Below are positions 1 to 5,033 of a DNA stretch of 5,265 nucleotides, piece after piece (the stretch's first letter is position 1; every line of letters begins with the position of its first letter). The stretch is from Candidatus Levyibacteriota bacterium (GTDB lineage: Bacteria; Patescibacteria; Microgenomatia; Levybacterales; UBA12049). A program made the translations under genes and the position numbers. Where the stretch lies: assembly GCA_003173915.1 (NCBI GenBank), contig PPGL01000065.1:1-5265 (forward strand), given 5' to 3'. A model generated the notes under the pieces. The model worked only from the letters and a program-made list of their open reading frames with translations, was not told the origin of the DNA and did not search any database.

Positions 1-709
1 TGTAATTCATTTGATGCTGAATTTCTGAGAATCCTTTCGGGAATGCTTTGGCAACAGTCTCAAGATTTTCTGTTGTGAGTTCGGGAAAAATCTGTTGAAA
101 CAAATAATATCGTAGGAATGCAACATCATCTTTTGCAAAGCTTCTTCTCACTGCAAGATAGACTTGTACGTTTTTTGTGTCTTCTGAATCATCTTGAATT
201 ATCAAGTGATTCTTAAAAATATGATACATAAAATTACTCATCGCATCTTTTTTATGATTTGGAGCAAGAAGGAGAGAAATTTGACAACTCATCAGTTGAA
301 ACATCCATTCGTTTAGCATTGTTTCAGATGTTTTTGGATGATGACGCAGAATAAGATGCTTTAGCTCTAAGTACAAATTAATAATGTGCGCTGTCTTATG
401 AATATATAATTGTGGCAAACTATTATCGGGAAAATACCGTGCCCACACAAGTTCTCGAAGAAGTGGTTCTGCGACTTTATCCCCTGTTCCACCAAGAAGC
501 AGTCGTCTTTTTAAAATACGGGATATGGCATTTTTGAGAATAACCGTATCTTCTTGCAAATCCATGGCGTTACGAAGTTTTTCGTACCAGGTGGCAAGCT
601 CGGAAACAAATCGGTTGACGACAATTTTTGGATCGTGATTGGCAGGCTCTTTATGTTGATAGACGCGAATAACAGAATTTGCAAGCGGCGCAAATAAATT
701 TGTGTCCAT
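1..709 (-). CDS. Conserved hypothetical protein, C-terminus cut by window edge
   Basis: The frame is open from an ATG at 709-707 down to base 1 with no stop, giving 236 visible residues; the C-terminus lies outside the window. I do not recognise a named domain. The sequence looks soluble and mostly helical, with no signal peptide or membrane segment. Landmarks are TWYEKLRNAMD (residues 40-50), a basic patch RILKRRLLLGG (64-74) and EPLLRELVWARYFP (81-94). From memory similar proteins occur as conserved hypotheticals in Patescibacteria, which I cannot verify here. The ATG is supported by a promoter just upstream (720-747), which leaves only about 4 nt of leader; no Shine-Dalgarno fits in that space. 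The gene is divergent from the DsbA-like gene at 811. Existence of the gene is well supported by its long uninterrupted frame; its function is unknown. Confidence 0.82.
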   Translation of the reverse strand, partial: MDTNLFAPLANSVIRVYQHKEPANHDPKIVVNRFVSELATWYEKLRNAMDLQEDTVILKNAISRILKRRLLLGGTGDKVAEPLLRELVWARYFPDNSLPQLYIHKTAHIINLYLELKHLILRHHPKTSETMLNEWMFQLMSCQISLLLAPNHKKDAMSNFMYHIFKNHLIIQDDSEDTKNVQVYLAVRRSFAKDDVAFLRYYLFQQIFPELTTENLETVAKAFPKGFSEIQHQMNY

Positions 710-719
710 ACTACTCTGT

Positions 720-747
720 AGTATAACACGAGGACAAGAAATGACAA
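720..747 (-). promoter_or_regulatory. Sigma70-type promoter for the minus-strand gene ending at 709
   Basis: Read on the minus strand there is a -35 TTGTCA (747-742), a 16-nt spacer and a -10 TATACT (725-720). The last -10 base is separated from the ATG at 709 by 10 nt, so transcription would begin near 713 and the leader would be about 4 nt. It is a close consensus match (5/6 in each box) with a normal spacer. Confidence 0.65.
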
Positions 748-770
748 AAAATTCCCGCCAAAATTACTAA

Positions 771-800
771 TTGACAAACCTCCCCTGGCTTTCTTATACT
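771..800 (+). promoter_or_regulatory. Sigma70-type promoter for the DsbA-like gene
   Basis: A perfect -35 TTGACA (771-776), an 18-nt spacer and a -10 TATACT (795-800). The -10 ends 10 nt before the ATG at 811, which puts the expected start of transcription near 807 and leaves about 4 nt of leader, with no room for a Shine-Dalgarno. It lies back to back with the minus-strand promoter at 720-747; the two -35 boxes are 23 nt apart, so binding at one could affect the other. Confidence 0.75.
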
Positions 801-810
801 AAAATGTATC

Positions 811-1638
811 ATGCCAGTTGCAAAAAGAAAGACAACAAAAATGGAAATGCCTATGGATACTATGCCTACACCAATGTCAACACCTCTTATGCCCCAAGAA
901 CCAAGAAAAAATCCATTAGACTCTCTTTCGAAATTAAAACCAACAAGTTATACACCCGTTCTCATGGTGCTCCTTATTATTGCAGCTTTTTTCTTAGGTA
1001 TGCTTTCTGATAAAGTGATGTATTTGCAAGCAGGGCAAGGGAATGTTCCTCCAGCACAACAAACAGCAGGTAATCAACCTCAGCAACCAGCACAAAAGCA
1101 AAATGTTTCTAATGGTCACTTCCCCATTTTAGGTAAAAATGATGCAAAAGTAACAATAATCGAATTTGCCGATTTGAGATGTCCATTCTGTCATCAATTC
1201 TATACCGAGACAGAGCCACAGATTATTAAAGATTATGTTGACAGCGGAAAAGCAAAGTTTATCTTTAGATCGTATGCATTCCTAGGCCCTGCCTCAACTG
1301 TTGCAGCAAATGCAGCAGAATGTGCAAACGATCAAGGAAAATTCTGGGCATTCCACAATTACATGTATGATAATCAACCAGATGAATCAGATACATCCAT
1401 GTATACAACGGATAAGCTAACAGCAATTGCTGGGCAACTTGGGATGGATACTGATCAATTCCAATCATGCTTAAGCGCAAACAAAGATAATGATAAAGTG
1501 AATACAGACTTCTCCGATGGACAAAAAGCAGGAGTCAGTGGAACCCCAACCATCTTTATAGATGGAACACCAATTGTAGGAGCACAACCATACGCTAGCT
1601 TCAAACAAATCATCGACCAAGAACTCGCCAAAAAGTAA
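811..1638 (+). CDS. Membrane-anchored DsbA/BdbD-like thiol-disulfide oxidoreductase
   Basis: A 275-residue protein of the DsbA-like thioredoxin-fold family (Thioredoxin_4 type), which makes, breaks or reshuffles disulfides in exported proteins. Visible order: a cytoplasmic N-terminus (1-47) that is basic and then rich in Met and Pro; one hydrophobic membrane anchor (about 48-65); a flexible Gln/Pro/Ala linker (about 74-100); then the catalytic domain. The active site is CPFC (C124-C127) after VTIIEFADLR, and the cis-proline loop is SGTPTIFIDG (T245-P246). C171 and C220 sit in the helical insertion and could form a second disulfide. Positive charges before the anchor predict the catalytic domain outside the membrane. 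The ATG at 811 fits the promoter at 771-800 and gives a near-leaderless mRNA; Met codons at 841 and after are possible alternatives without better signals. The next gene encodes a CxxC membrane protein. Family assignment is firm; whether it oxidises, isomerises or reduces is not decided by sequence. Confidence 0.93.
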   Translation: MPVAKRKTTKMEMPMDTMPTPMSTPLMPQEPRKNPLDSLSKLKPTSYTPVLMVLLIIAAFFLGMLSDKVMYLQAGQGNVPPAQQTAGNQPQQPAQKQNVSNGHFPILGKNDAKVTIIEFADLRCPFCHQFYTETEPQIIKDYVDSGKAKFIFRSYAFLGPASTVAANAAECANDQGKFWAFHNYMYDNQPDESDTSMYTTDKLTAIAGQLGMDTDQFQSCLSANKDNDKVNTDFSDGQKAGVSGTPTIFIDGTPIVGAQPYASFKQIIDQELAKK

Positions 1639-1677
1639 GTTAAAGCTTCTAATTTCTCTCTCAAATTGCTAATCCGT

Positions 1678-1767
1678 TGTCATTCCGAGCGTAGTCGAGG
1701 AATCTTATACAAACTACTGAATATGTAAGCTGTTACATGAGATCCCTCCACTACGGTCGGGATGACA
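1678..1767. repeat. 90-bp palindromic repeat element (GTCATTC...GGATGAC ends)
   Basis: The 28-nt arms at 1678-1705 and 1740-1767 are inverted copies with 24 of 28 positions matching, around a 34-nt loop that contains a smaller hairpin, ATGTAA (1723-1728) with TTACAT (1733-1738). The left arm begins TGTCATTCCGAGCG and the right arm ends GTCGGGATGACA. From memory, sequences of this form are common dispersed intergenic repeats in many bacterial and metagenomic genomes. No transposase is present, so it would be a non-autonomous, MITE-like or REP-like element. Its terminal bases match those of the repeat inside the gene at 3563-4297. Confidence 0.8.
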
Positions 1768-1817
1768 TTGAGGTTAATTTTTTTGAAGCTTTATATGTAA
1801 TTAGAACTTAGAAATTG

Positions 1818-1823
1818 TATACT
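1818..1823 (+). promoter_or_regulatory. -10 element of a leaderless promoter for the gene at 1830
   Basis: TATACT at 1818-1823 leaves exactly six bases before the ATG at 1830, so the normal initiation point would be the A of the start codon. No good -35 is seen at 16-19 nt spacing, so this is a one-box prediction. It is credible mainly because the neighbouring genes show the same geometry. Confidence 0.45.
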
Positions 1824-1829
1824 TAACCT

Positions 1830-2366
1830 ATGCCTTCTTTTTCCCAAACGCTCTACAAGGAATTTTTATCTCCTCTGCTTCTTATTGGCACAATCTGCAT
1901 TGCACTCCTCTATCTTACTCTATCTGTTTTTTTACTCAACATGCGCCTTTTTGGATTTCTTTTCCTAACACATACGTCATTTGCCACATTTTTCTCTCTT
2001 TTTCTTTCGCTTCTTGCAGGACTTTCAACAAGTATGTCTAGTCTTGATTTTATCCTCAGTATTACCAGTGCACTTCTTGTTGGACTGAACGGTATGCTTA
2101 TTTTTCGAACACTTTACTTTTTAGAGCACTCTGGAAAAGTTCGGCTTTCAATTGGTGGAGCAACAGTATTTGGCATTATTGCAACAGGCTGTACATCGTG
2201 TGGACTGTCACTTTTGTCAATTCTTGGATTATCTACTTCCCTTGCGTTTCTTCCCTTTCACGGGCTAGAAATTCATGTTGGATCTCTCATGTTACTTTGT
2301 ATTTCTGCTTTCTACATGCTTTCAAAAATTCATACAAGCATGTATTGTAAGATTAATAAAAAATAA
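1830..2366 (+). CDS. Small polytopic membrane protein with intramembrane CxxC
   Basis: A 178-residue, very hydrophobic protein with about five predicted membrane segments (roughly 13-36, 41-65, 73-98, 107-137 and 148-167) and short loops. I do not recognise a named family. The notable feature is GCTSCG, a CxxC pair (C121, C124) inside or at the edge of the fourth segment, followed by LSLLSILGLS and then LPFHGLEI before the last segment; this arrangement looks like a conserved core rather than chance. Other cysteines are C23, C157 and C173. Placed 191 bp after a DsbA-like gene on the same strand, it could pass electrons to or from that protein, in the way DsbB, VKOR or CcdA do, but it lacks a second periplasmic Cys pair and matches none of these closely. 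A metal-binding role for the CxxC is equally possible. The ATG fits the -10 at 1818-1823; there is no Shine-Dalgarno. Confidence 0.85.
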   Translation: MPSFSQTLYKEFLSPLLLIGTICIALLYLTLSVFLLNMRLFGFLFLTHTSFATFFSLFLSLLAGLSTSMSSLDFILSITSALLVGLNGMLIFRTLYFLEHSGKVRLSIGGATVFGIIATGCTSCGLSLLSILGLSTSLAFLPFHGLEIHVGSLMLLCISAFYMLSKIHTSMYCKINKK

Positions 2367-2376
2367 CCACCTATTT

Positions 2377-2407
2377 TTGGGATAATAAAAAGATTCTCTG
2401 GTATAAT
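2377..2407 (+). promoter_or_regulatory. Extended -10 promoter for the YibE/F gene
   Basis: A perfect TATAAT (2402-2407) is preceded by the extended -10 motif TGG (2399-2401). A weak -35 candidate, TTGGGA (2377-2382), lies at a long 19-nt spacing, so the extended -10 probably carries most of the activity. The hexamer ends seven bases before the ATG at 2415, predicting transcription from 2414 or 2415 and a leaderless mRNA. Confidence 0.65.
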
Positions 2408-2414
2408 ACCTGGT

Positions 2415-3566
2415 ATGCGTAAATTCCTTGTGCTCTTTTTGTTTTTTATGAACTTTGTCTTAGCAAAAAGTGCATATGCACAAGAAGGCCCCCTCCCCGA
2501 GCAACTGATGCCCCATGACGCGTACTACAAAGCGATAGTAAACCAAATAACAAAAGAGGCAATTGGACAATCTGATGGGGTAAAAACACTTTCTCAAACT
2601 GCAAATATTACGTTTCTTGAAGGAAACATTCAAGGAAAAAGTATGTCTATTGAGCGAAGTGGTGATACTCGCCTGATGAGTAGTGAAAAACTCAGTCCAG
2701 GGCTTACTGTGATTGTTGATGTTACAACCCAACCAGGACAACCAACTCGCTATACAATCACCGATATTTATCGACTTACGTATCTGTGGTACATTGCTGC
2801 GGCATTTTTTGTCTGTATCATTATTGTTGCTGGATGGAAAGGATTTAGCGCTCTTGGCGGGCTTATTGTAAGCCTTGTTGTGATTATGGGAGGGATTGTT
2901 CCGGCAATTTTGCATCACGCTGATCCACTTGCTGCATGTCTTATTGGCGCATTTGTTATTTTGGTAACAACAACATTTATTGCCCACGGATTTTCAAAAG
3001 GAACAACCATTGCTGTTACCTCAACTTTTCTATCTCTTATCATGGCACTTCTGTTTGCAATGTTTGCAGTCCATTTGGCTCATATGGCAGGCCTTGGAAC
3101 AGAAGATTCCTACATGCTAGAACTTTCTCCAAATCAACAAATTAATCCCTCAGGACTTCTTCTTGGAGGCATTATTATTGGAGCACTAGGCGCACTCAAT
3201 GACATTACCACAACCCAAGTTGCAGCCCTTTATGCGCTTCGCCGAACAAATCCTGCTGTAAGTGTGCTCCATCTTATTGAGCAAGGATTTCTTATTGGTC
3301 GCGAACACATTGTTTCTCTTGTTAATACACTTGTTCTTGCGTATGCTGGCTCGTCTCTTGTTATTTTTATTTTCTTTGGACTTAATCCCGCACATCTTCC
3401 TTGGTGGGTCATTGTCAACAACGAAACAGTCAGTGAAGAAATTATTCGAAGTATTGCTGGAAGTTTTGGTCTTATTCTTGCTATTCCGATCACAACACTT
3501 CTTGCAGCCTGGCTTGTATCAAAAGATCAACAAGCAAAAAACGAACCTCTTGCCCACGCTCATTAA
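2415..3566 (+). CDS. YibE/F-family multipass membrane protein
   Basis: A 383-residue protein matching the YibE/F family (PF07907), whose biochemical role is not established. It starts with a Sec signal peptide (1-22, cleavage likely after AYA), followed by a soluble extracytoplasmic domain (about 23-120), then about seven or eight membrane segments starting near 124 and ending near 368. Family hallmarks are visible: GALGALNDITTTQ (257-269), the charged GREHIVSLVNTLVLAYAG (295-312), and near the C-terminus NNETVSEEIIRSIAGSFG (335-352) followed by LAIPITTLLAAW. Conserved Asn, Asp, Arg, His and Glu inside or next to membrane helices suggest transport or ion coupling, which is inference. The ATG agrees with the extended -10 promoter at 2399-2407; no Shine-Dalgarno is present. 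The gene ends tail-to-tail with the minus-strand gene, the two TAA stops sharing bases 3563-3566. Length is typical for the family. Confidence 0.93.
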   Translation: MRKFLVLFLFFMNFVLAKSAYAQEGPLPEQLMPHDAYYKAIVNQITKEAIGQSDGVKTLSQTANITFLEGNIQGKSMSIERSGDTRLMSSEKLSPGLTVIVDVTTQPGQPTRYTITDIYRLTYLWYIAAAFFVCIIIVAGWKGFSALGGLIVSLVVIMGGIVPAILHHADPLAACLIGAFVILVTTTFIAHGFSKGTTIAVTSTFLSLIMALLFAMFAVHLAHMAGLGTEDSYMLELSPNQQINPSGLLLGGIIIGALGALNDITTTQVAALYALRRTNPAVSVLHLIEQGFLIGREHIVSLVNTLVLAYAGSSLVIFIFFGLNPAHLPWWVIVNNETVSEEIIRSIAGSFGLILAIPITTLLAAWLVSKDQQAKNEPLAHAH

Positions 3567-4297
3567 CGTATCTTTCTATACAAACCCACACCAGGAGCCT
3601 CTTTTGCATGCAGAAAACGTTTGTCTTCTGAATATTCCTTTGGCATTGAATCAATTGGGACTCTCACTCCTACTACCTCTTCCAAATGTAATTCTAGGAG
3701 TGAAACTGGAAAATAAACAGCATCATCAAGTAAACTCCTGTCAGGGATAAGATAGCCTCCTATTGGAAGTTTTTCAACAATGTCTGGTAGATAATCACTT
3801 GGTGTCCCACGTAGTCCAAAGCCAGGATACATTCCAATTCTTTTGCCTGAGAAGAAAATAGTAAACTCTTTTGGTTGAAATTGGGGTATTGTTGCATCCC
3901 CGGGAATAAAAGTAATCTCTCTTTGTTTACCTTTGTAAATAAACTTCACCGTCATTCTGGCAGTTCGACTTTGCTCACTGTCCTGAGCTTGCCGAAGAAC
4001 TTGTCCAGAATCAGATCCTGGACGCACTTTGCTTGCCAGGATGACGTCTATACCTACTGTTTTGAGCGAACTAATATCCCACTCAAGTGGACTGTCCTTC
4101 CCTTTTACACCATACACAGGATCGACAAAATATGCCTTTTCAAAATCTGTTGCAAAAAGAATCTCTGCAATTTCTGAATTTTCTTTTCGCATAGGAGCAG
4201 TTCCAGGTGCAAATACAATCTTTTTTTGCAACCCATGCTTCTTTGAATCTGTAAAGAAGTTGTGGAGATTTGTGATAAATTGAGAAAATTGTTTCAT
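3563..4297 (-). CDS. Hypothetical protein with an in-frame palindromic repeat insertion
   Basis: A 244-residue protein that I do not recognise, with no signal peptide or membrane segment. The order of several segments recalls the strands of a class I methyltransferase-like Rossmann fold: an acidic strand end in KAYFVDPVYG (about 54-63), ITFIPGDAT, then FTIFFSGKRIG, then LPIGGYLIPD. The usual glycine-rich SAM-binding loop is missing, so this reading is weak. The middle contains a low-complexity stretch with SGQVLRQAQDSEQS that is encoded by a palindromic repeat (3950-4046) in frame; it is probably an insertion in a protein originally about 210 residues long. The ATG at 4297-4295 is the first available after an in-frame TGA 12 nt upstream, and lies in a triplicated TGAAACA motif; no Shine-Dalgarno is seen. 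It lies 60 bp downstream of the acylphosphatase gene and its stop overlaps that of the convergent YibE/F gene. Confidence 0.85.
   Translation of the reverse strand: MKQFSQFITNLHNFFTDSKKHGLQKKIVFAPGTAPMRKENSEIAEILFATDFEKAYFVDPVYGVKGKDSPLEWDISSLKTVGIDVILASKVRPGSDSGQVLRQAQDSEQSRTARMTVKFIYKGKQREITFIPGDATIPQFQPKEFTIFFSGKRIGMYPGFGLRGTPSDYLPDIVEKLPIGGYLIPDRSLLDDAVYFPVSLLELHLEEVVGVRVPIDSMPKEYSEDKRFLHAKEAPGVGLYRKIR
3950..4046. repeat. Palindromic repeat element inside the reading frame of the gene at 3563-4297
   Basis: The outer 12-nt arms CGTCATTCTGGC (3950-3961) and GCCAGGATGACG (4035-4046) are inverted copies with one mismatch. Inside lie further nested palindromes: TTGCTCA (3971-3977) opposite TGAGCTTGCCGAAG, and TCCAGAATC (4004-4012) opposite GATCCTGGA (4014-4022). 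On the minus strand the element is translated through without a stop, giving the QVLRQAQDSEQS-type peptide. From memory, peptides of the LRQAQD type occur in many unrelated proteins of metagenomic genomes because dispersed repeats of this kind sit inside genes. Its GTCATTC and GGATGAC ends match those of the intergenic element at 1678-1767. Confidence 0.75.
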
Positions 4298-4313
4298 TGT
4301 TTCACTGTTTCAT
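4290..4313. repeat. Three tandem copies of an 8-bp motif across a start codon
   Basis: On the plus strand TGTTTCAT, TGTTTCAC and TGTTTCAT follow each other without gaps at 4290-4297, 4298-4305 and 4306-4313. The first copy contains the start codon of the minus-strand gene and the third contains another ATG (4313-4311) that is out of frame and meets a TGA after three codons. The 8-nt unit means that gain or loss of a copy would move the leader ATG relative to the gene but not change the coding frame itself. Confidence 0.6.
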
Positions 4314-4336
4314 TGTTAACACAGCAATTTAACAAT
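4312..4336. repeat. AT-rich inverted repeat upstream of the gene at 4297
   Basis: ATTGTTAA (4312-4319) and TTAACAAT (4329-4336) form a perfect 8-bp inverted repeat around a 9-nt centre, in the 60-bp gap between the acylphosphatase stop and the next minus-strand start. It could be a protein-binding operator or a weak hairpin. There is no T run after it on the minus strand, so it is a poor terminator. A TTGACT that resembles a -35 lies at 4350-4345, but no matching -10 is at the right distance. Confidence 0.4.
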
Positions 4337-4357
4337 AAAACACTAGTCAATACAAAG

Positions 4358-4633
4358 TTATTCGTGTCGTATCACAAATTCCTCAAACTCCTCTTTTGCT
4401 TCTTCCCACTCTTCATGAATATTATCCACTTGTGCTAAAAATGGGCCTTTTTTACAAAGTTCAATAAACTCTTGCACATCTTTTTCCTCACCAACCACCA
4501 GTGCTTCTACACTTCCATCCGCAAGATTTCTTACCCATCCTGTGAGTCCTGACTTTCTTGCTTCGTGCCTAACAAACTTTCTATACCCAACCCCCTGAAC
4601 AAAACCTGTGATAATAAGATGCGCCTGTTTCAT
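4358..4633 (-). CDS. acyP: Acylphosphatase
   Basis: A 91-residue protein, the usual full length for acylphosphatase (EC 3.6.1.7), a small cytosolic enzyme that hydrolyses acyl phosphates such as acetyl phosphate or 1,3-bisphosphoglycerate to carboxylate and phosphate. The phosphate-binding loop GFVQGVGYR (10-18) supplies the catalytic Arg18, and GWVRNLADGSVE (32-43) supplies the catalytic Asn36; both family signatures are intact. The C-terminal part is unusually rich in Glu (about 73-91) but keeps the expected length. The ATG at 4633 is preceded by a good Shine-Dalgarno AAGAGG (4646-4641) seven bases upstream, unlike the plus-strand genes. The gap to the upstream DUF559 gene is 36 bp and holds a strong hairpin, and no clear promoter lies there, so the gene is probably co-transcribed with its upstream neighbours. 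Confidence 0.96.
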   Translation of the reverse strand: MKQAHLIITGFVQGVGYRKFVRHEARKSGLTGWVRNLADGSVEALVVGEEKDVQEFIELCKKGPFLAQVDNIHEEWEEAKEEFEEFVIRHE

Positions 4634-4640
4634 AACAAAA

Positions 4641-4646
4641 CCTCTT
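4641..4646 (-). promoter_or_regulatory. Shine-Dalgarno of the acylphosphatase gene
   Basis: AAGAGG on the minus strand, with a 7-nt spacer to the ATG at 4633. It is the clearest ribosome binding site in the window and stands 2 nt from the base of the 9-bp hairpin at 4649-4669, which could affect its accessibility. Confidence 0.65.
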
Positions 4647-4648
4647 TT

Positions 4649-4681
4649 CCTTCTCCCTCTGGGAGAAGGTTAGGATGAGGG
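4649..4681 (-). repeat. 33-nt palindromic repeat, copy 1, at the 3' end of the DUF559 gene
   Basis: The hairpin arms CCTTCTCCC (4649-4657) and GGGAGAAGG (4661-4669) pair perfectly across a 3-nt loop, and a conserved tail TTAGGATGAGGG (4670-4681) follows. Read on the minus strand it begins CCCTCATCCTAACC; this supplies the last codons and the TAA stop of the DUF559 frame. It matches copy 2 (5034-5066), in opposite orientation, at 28 of 33 positions. Confidence 0.8.
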
Positions 4682-5023
4682 CAACTTGTCCTTTATGATT
4701 TGTATAATTCCTTCTTTATTTTTAAGAACTTCATTGTTCCAAAAACGCAATATTTTAAAACCCTTCTCTTCCAGATACATTGTTCTTATTTTATCAGATT
4801 CTCTCTGATCTTGACTATTATGCTATCCCCCATCAACTTCAATAATTACCTTTTCTTCAATGCATATAAAATCTACAATATACTTCCCTATAGAAAATTG
4901 CCTTCTAAATTTCAATCCATTTATTTGCCTATTTCTTAGAAGATACCATAACATTCTTTCTGCAATAGTAAAGTTTTTCCGAAGCTTACGAGACAAGTAT
5001 GTAGCCTTTTGTGGTTGATTCAT
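4670..5023 (-). pseudogene. DUF559 endonuclease-like gene with in-frame TAG (possibly inactivated)
   Basis: The frame from ATG 5023 encodes a DUF559 protein, a small PD-(D/E)XK nuclease-like family related to Vsr-type endonucleases. Residues 1-66 end at a TAG (4825-4823); the same frame continues for 50 more residues to TAA (4672-4670), 117 positions in all, the normal family length. Hallmarks before the stop are LSRKLRKNFTIAERMLW (10-26), GLKFRRQFSIGKYIVDF (36-52) and IIEVDGG (60-66), with the likely catalytic D51, E62 and D64. After it come HNSQ, then GFKILRFWNNEVL, both typical of the family. The TAG stands where the family normally has the Gln of DGGQH, one C-to-T change from CAG. If TAG ends translation, only the 66-residue fragment at 4823-5023 is made and the C-terminal strand and helix are lost. 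Alternatives are read-through or a sequencing error. The gene is bracketed by an inverted repeat pair, which suggests a mobile unit. Confidence 0.85.
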
Positions 5024-5033
5024 TCTTATCTAA

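Larger units (their letters stand above)
1639..1829. other. Intergenic region between the DsbA-like gene and the CxxC membrane protein gene
   Basis: This 191-bp gap has no convincing reading frame. It holds the 90-bp palindromic element at 1678-1767, a run of seven T at 1778-1784, and a perfect 9-bp inverted repeat outside the element, TAAAGCTTC (1641-1649) and GAAGCTTTA (1785-1793), so the whole gap can fold as one long nested structure. The -10 of the next gene lies at its right end. The large palindrome followed by a T run could reduce read-through from the DsbA-like gene, but the T run starts 10 nt after the stem, so it is not a textbook terminator. Confidence 0.6.

Noticed and set aside
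771..1010. Open frame of 79 codons overlapping the 5' end of the DsbA-like gene
   Set aside because: It is out of frame with the well-supported DsbA-like gene, begins inside its promoter, and gives a protein without recognisable pattern.
1678..1784. Intrinsic terminator for the DsbA-like gene
   Set aside because: The stem is long and imperfect with a 34-nt loop, and the T run begins 10 nt after the stem. It fits a dispersed palindromic element better, though it may still attenuate transcription.
1830..2366. VKOR or DsbB assignment for the CxxC membrane protein
   Set aside because: Only one CxxC pair is present; the second extracytoplasmic Cys pair and other signature residues of those families are not visible.
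2460..3750. Several open frames antisense or shifted within the YibE/F gene and the gene after it
   Set aside because: They are shadows of two strongly supported coding frames, with compositions typical of antisense translation and no independent start signals.
3950..4046. Exact empty site for the in-gene element
   Set aside because: A GACG occurs at both ends on the minus strand, but removing one copy plus the element deletes 95 bp and breaks the frame, so it cannot be the original insertion boundary.
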